From Lichenostomus cassidix (lineage: Eukaryota; Chordata; Aves; Passeriformes; Meliphagidae): DNA of 64,000 nt. Every line of letters starts with the position of its first letter. Positions within the stretch are counted from its first letter, which is position 1. Below the pieces are notes generated by a model. It had not been told where the DNA came from and made no database searches. It was given only the letters and a program-made list of their open reading frames with translations. A program made the position numbers and the translations under genes. The stretch covers positions 1,178,001-1,242,000 of the forward strand of contig VLJF02000046.1 of the NCBI GenBank assembly GCA_008360975.2. The letters run 5' to 3'. This document shows positions 62,244-64,000 of the stretch, piece by piece.

Positions 62244-64000
62244 TAGGGGTCACTGTGTGCAAGGGCGCACCATATTCCATGCTGTCTTTATGATGGCTGA
62301 CAAAAACACCAATATGGGAACCACAGTGGCCCTTGCCGAAAGACAAATTAGTCGCCCTTTGTCAGCTGGTTCAGGAGCAACTGAAACAGGGACACATAGA
62401 ACCTTCTACCAGTCCCTGGAATACCCCAGTTTTTGTGATTAAGAAAAAATCGGGGAAATGGAGACTGTTGCAAGATCTCCGGAAAGTCAATGCAGTGATG
62501 GAAAGTATGGGGAGTTTACAGCCTGGCATGCCTTCACCCACGATGATTCCCACTCAGTGGGAAATTTTGATCGTTGATTTGAAGGATTGCTTTTTTACAA
62601 TCCCTTTGCACCCCAATGACAGACCAAAGTTTGCCTTTACTGTGCCTGCAATTAACAATGCGGAGCCTGTAAAGCGGTTTCAATGGAAAGTGTTACCTCA
62701 GGGCATGAAAAATAGCCCAACTATCTGTCAATGGTATGTCGCGCAGGCCTTATCCGGACTTCGTGAGCAGTTTCCAGAGGCACTCTGCTACCATTATATG
62801 GACGATATCCTGGTGGCAGCAGCCACCCAGGATGAGTTGCGGAGGTTACAGCCTCGACTGCTCGATGCCTTGCATTCCTATGGGTTGCAAGTTGCTCCGG
62901 AAAAGGTTCAACAACAGCCTCCTTGGAAATATTTGGGAGTCAAAATTTTGGATCGAACCATACAGCATCAAGAGGTGCAGTTCTCAGACACTATTAAGAC
63001 TTTGAATGATGCCCAAAAATTGCTAGGCATCATCAACTGGTTACGCCCATATTTGGGACTGACCAATACACAACTTTCCCCACTTTTTAATATTTTAAAG
63101 GGGGACTCTGACCTAAACTCACCTCGACAATTGACTCCCGAGGCGCGACGAGTGCTGAACGAAGTGCAGCAAGCTGTTTCCGCTCATCAGGTTTATCGAG
63201 TGGATCCCTCTACTGATATCACTGTTTTCATTACTGCTCCAGACCTCCAACCTACGGGTATCATTGTCCAGTGGAACAAACAATGGGATGATCCTTTGCA
63301 CATCCTGGAATGGGTCTTTTTGCCCCATCAGCCAAAAAAGACAGCACCCACATTGTTCGAATTGATAGCCTGCCTGATAATTAAATGCCGATATCAGTGT
63401 TTACAATTGATGGCGGCTGATCCCGCAACGATTGTTGTCCCAGTACCACGGGAAAATTTCGAATGGAGTCTTGCTAATAGCGCTCCTTTGCAAAGTGCAC
63501 TGCAAAATTTCTCAGGGCAGATTGCTTATCATCTGCCCAGTCACAAATTGCTGCAGTTGGCAAATTCGGTCAATCTCATGTTGTGGCCAAAGAACAGCCG
63601 GGTGCCGGTCCATGGACCCACCGTCTTTACGGACGGTTCTGGGAGAACAGGAAAGGCCATTGTTACCTGGAAGGAAGGATCTGAGTGGCAGGTGCTGAAA
63701 GGCCACGAGACAGGCTCTGCTCAATTGGTTGAATTGAAGGCAGTTGCCATGGCTTTTCAGCGGTTCTCTCAGGTGCCTTTGAATTTGGTCACCGACTCTG
63801 CTTATGCAGCAGACATAACCAAACGTTTGGATTGTTCACTTCTAAAAGAAGTCAATAACGCGACTCTGTTTTCGCTATTGCGAACCCTGTGGAAGGCGAT
63901 TCAGGCTCGAGTGCATCCATATTATATTCTGCACATTCGAAGCCACACCAATTTACCAGGCTTTTTAACAGAAGGCAATGCCAGGGCTGACATGTTAGCC
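62234..64000 (+). pseudogene. pol: Pol of the second provirus: RT and RNase H, one TGA, runs off the window
   Basis: Frame 2 from the slippery site. A TGA at 62291-62293 interrupts it 19 codons in, just before WLTKTPIWEPQWPL, where CGA would fit. After it, all 569 codons to base 64000 are open. RT: PVFVIKKKSGKWRLLQDLRK, VDLKDCFFTIPL, VLPQGMKNSPTICQ, YMDD at 62795-62806. RNase H: VFTDGSG, VELKAV, VTDSAY and the terminal GNARADML. No stop was met at the end, so integrase should follow outside. Sequence class is the same as the minus-strand provirus, but the two are clearly diverged. Confidence 0.87.

Larger units (their letters stand above)
58388..64000 (+). mobile_element. Second class II provirus, 5' part (cut by window end)
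   Basis: Short LTR, tRNA-Trp-like PBS, gag, pro with dUTPase-like domain, and pol through RNase H up to the last base. Three consecutive frames (1, 0, 2 modulo 3) are linked by in-phase slippery heptamers. Two in-frame stops (60223 in gag, 62291 in pol) are the only visible lesions. Env, integrase and 3' LTR lie outside. Confidence 0.88.

Overview
The window looks like a repeat-dense stretch of bird nuclear DNA, most likely a passerine. Three things point there: CR1 LINE fragments with the typical CR1 3' end, avian-type ERVL and class II (ERVK-like) retroviruses, and two intact family-14-like olfactory receptor (OR) genes of the kind expanded in birds. A 500-N assembly gap lies at 47672-48171. 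The species and any microchromosome, subtelomeric or W location are inference only.

Layout. 1-3780: a GC-rich edge, AT-rich DNA, a possible small exon, and the 3' end of an old retrovirus (env TM remnant, polypurine tract, LTR). 3781-10540: an antisense ~1.2 kb LTR carrying a 39-bp VNTR, two further LTRs, and the largest array of a dispersed ~39-bp satellite. 10518-14075: CR1 pieces, satellite, an inverted copy of an OR 3' duplicon, and the last ~33 codons of an antisense OR. That OR is cut by a nearly complete, env-less ERVL-like provirus (14076-19978). 19979-23197: another LTR, satellite, and a decayed ERVL 3' half with its LTR. 23415-29020 and 48172-56505 are two related duplicons, each with 5' flank, a single-exon OR gene (25954-26886; 52735-53670), 3' flank and an antisense CR1. 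29040-31007: satellite and a truncated antisense retrovirus. 31548-40297: a very young class II provirus on the minus strand, with equal-length and apparently identical 780-bp LTRs and a perfect 6-bp target duplication. 40298-43484: a paralogue of 3781-5795 followed by a sense LTR. 43485-46740: about 3.2 kb of three successive low-complexity arrays. 56506-58387: spacer, long-unit tandem repeat, satellite. 58388-64000: the 5' part of a second class II provirus on the plus strand, cut by the window end.

How the parts work together. The only likely functional host genes are the two ORs, each with a candidate splice acceptor just upstream and an AATAAA about 110 bp downstream. The retroviruses use three expression layouts. 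The ERVL-like element has gag and pol in one frame separated by a single UAG. The two class II elements use successive -1 frames, with recognisable slippery heptamers at both the gag-pro and pro-pol junctions. Each provirus carries a few point lesions (stops or frameshifts), described below as seen. Much of the remaining sequence is LTR, CR1, satellite or duplicon, and most of its long open frames are not credible genes.
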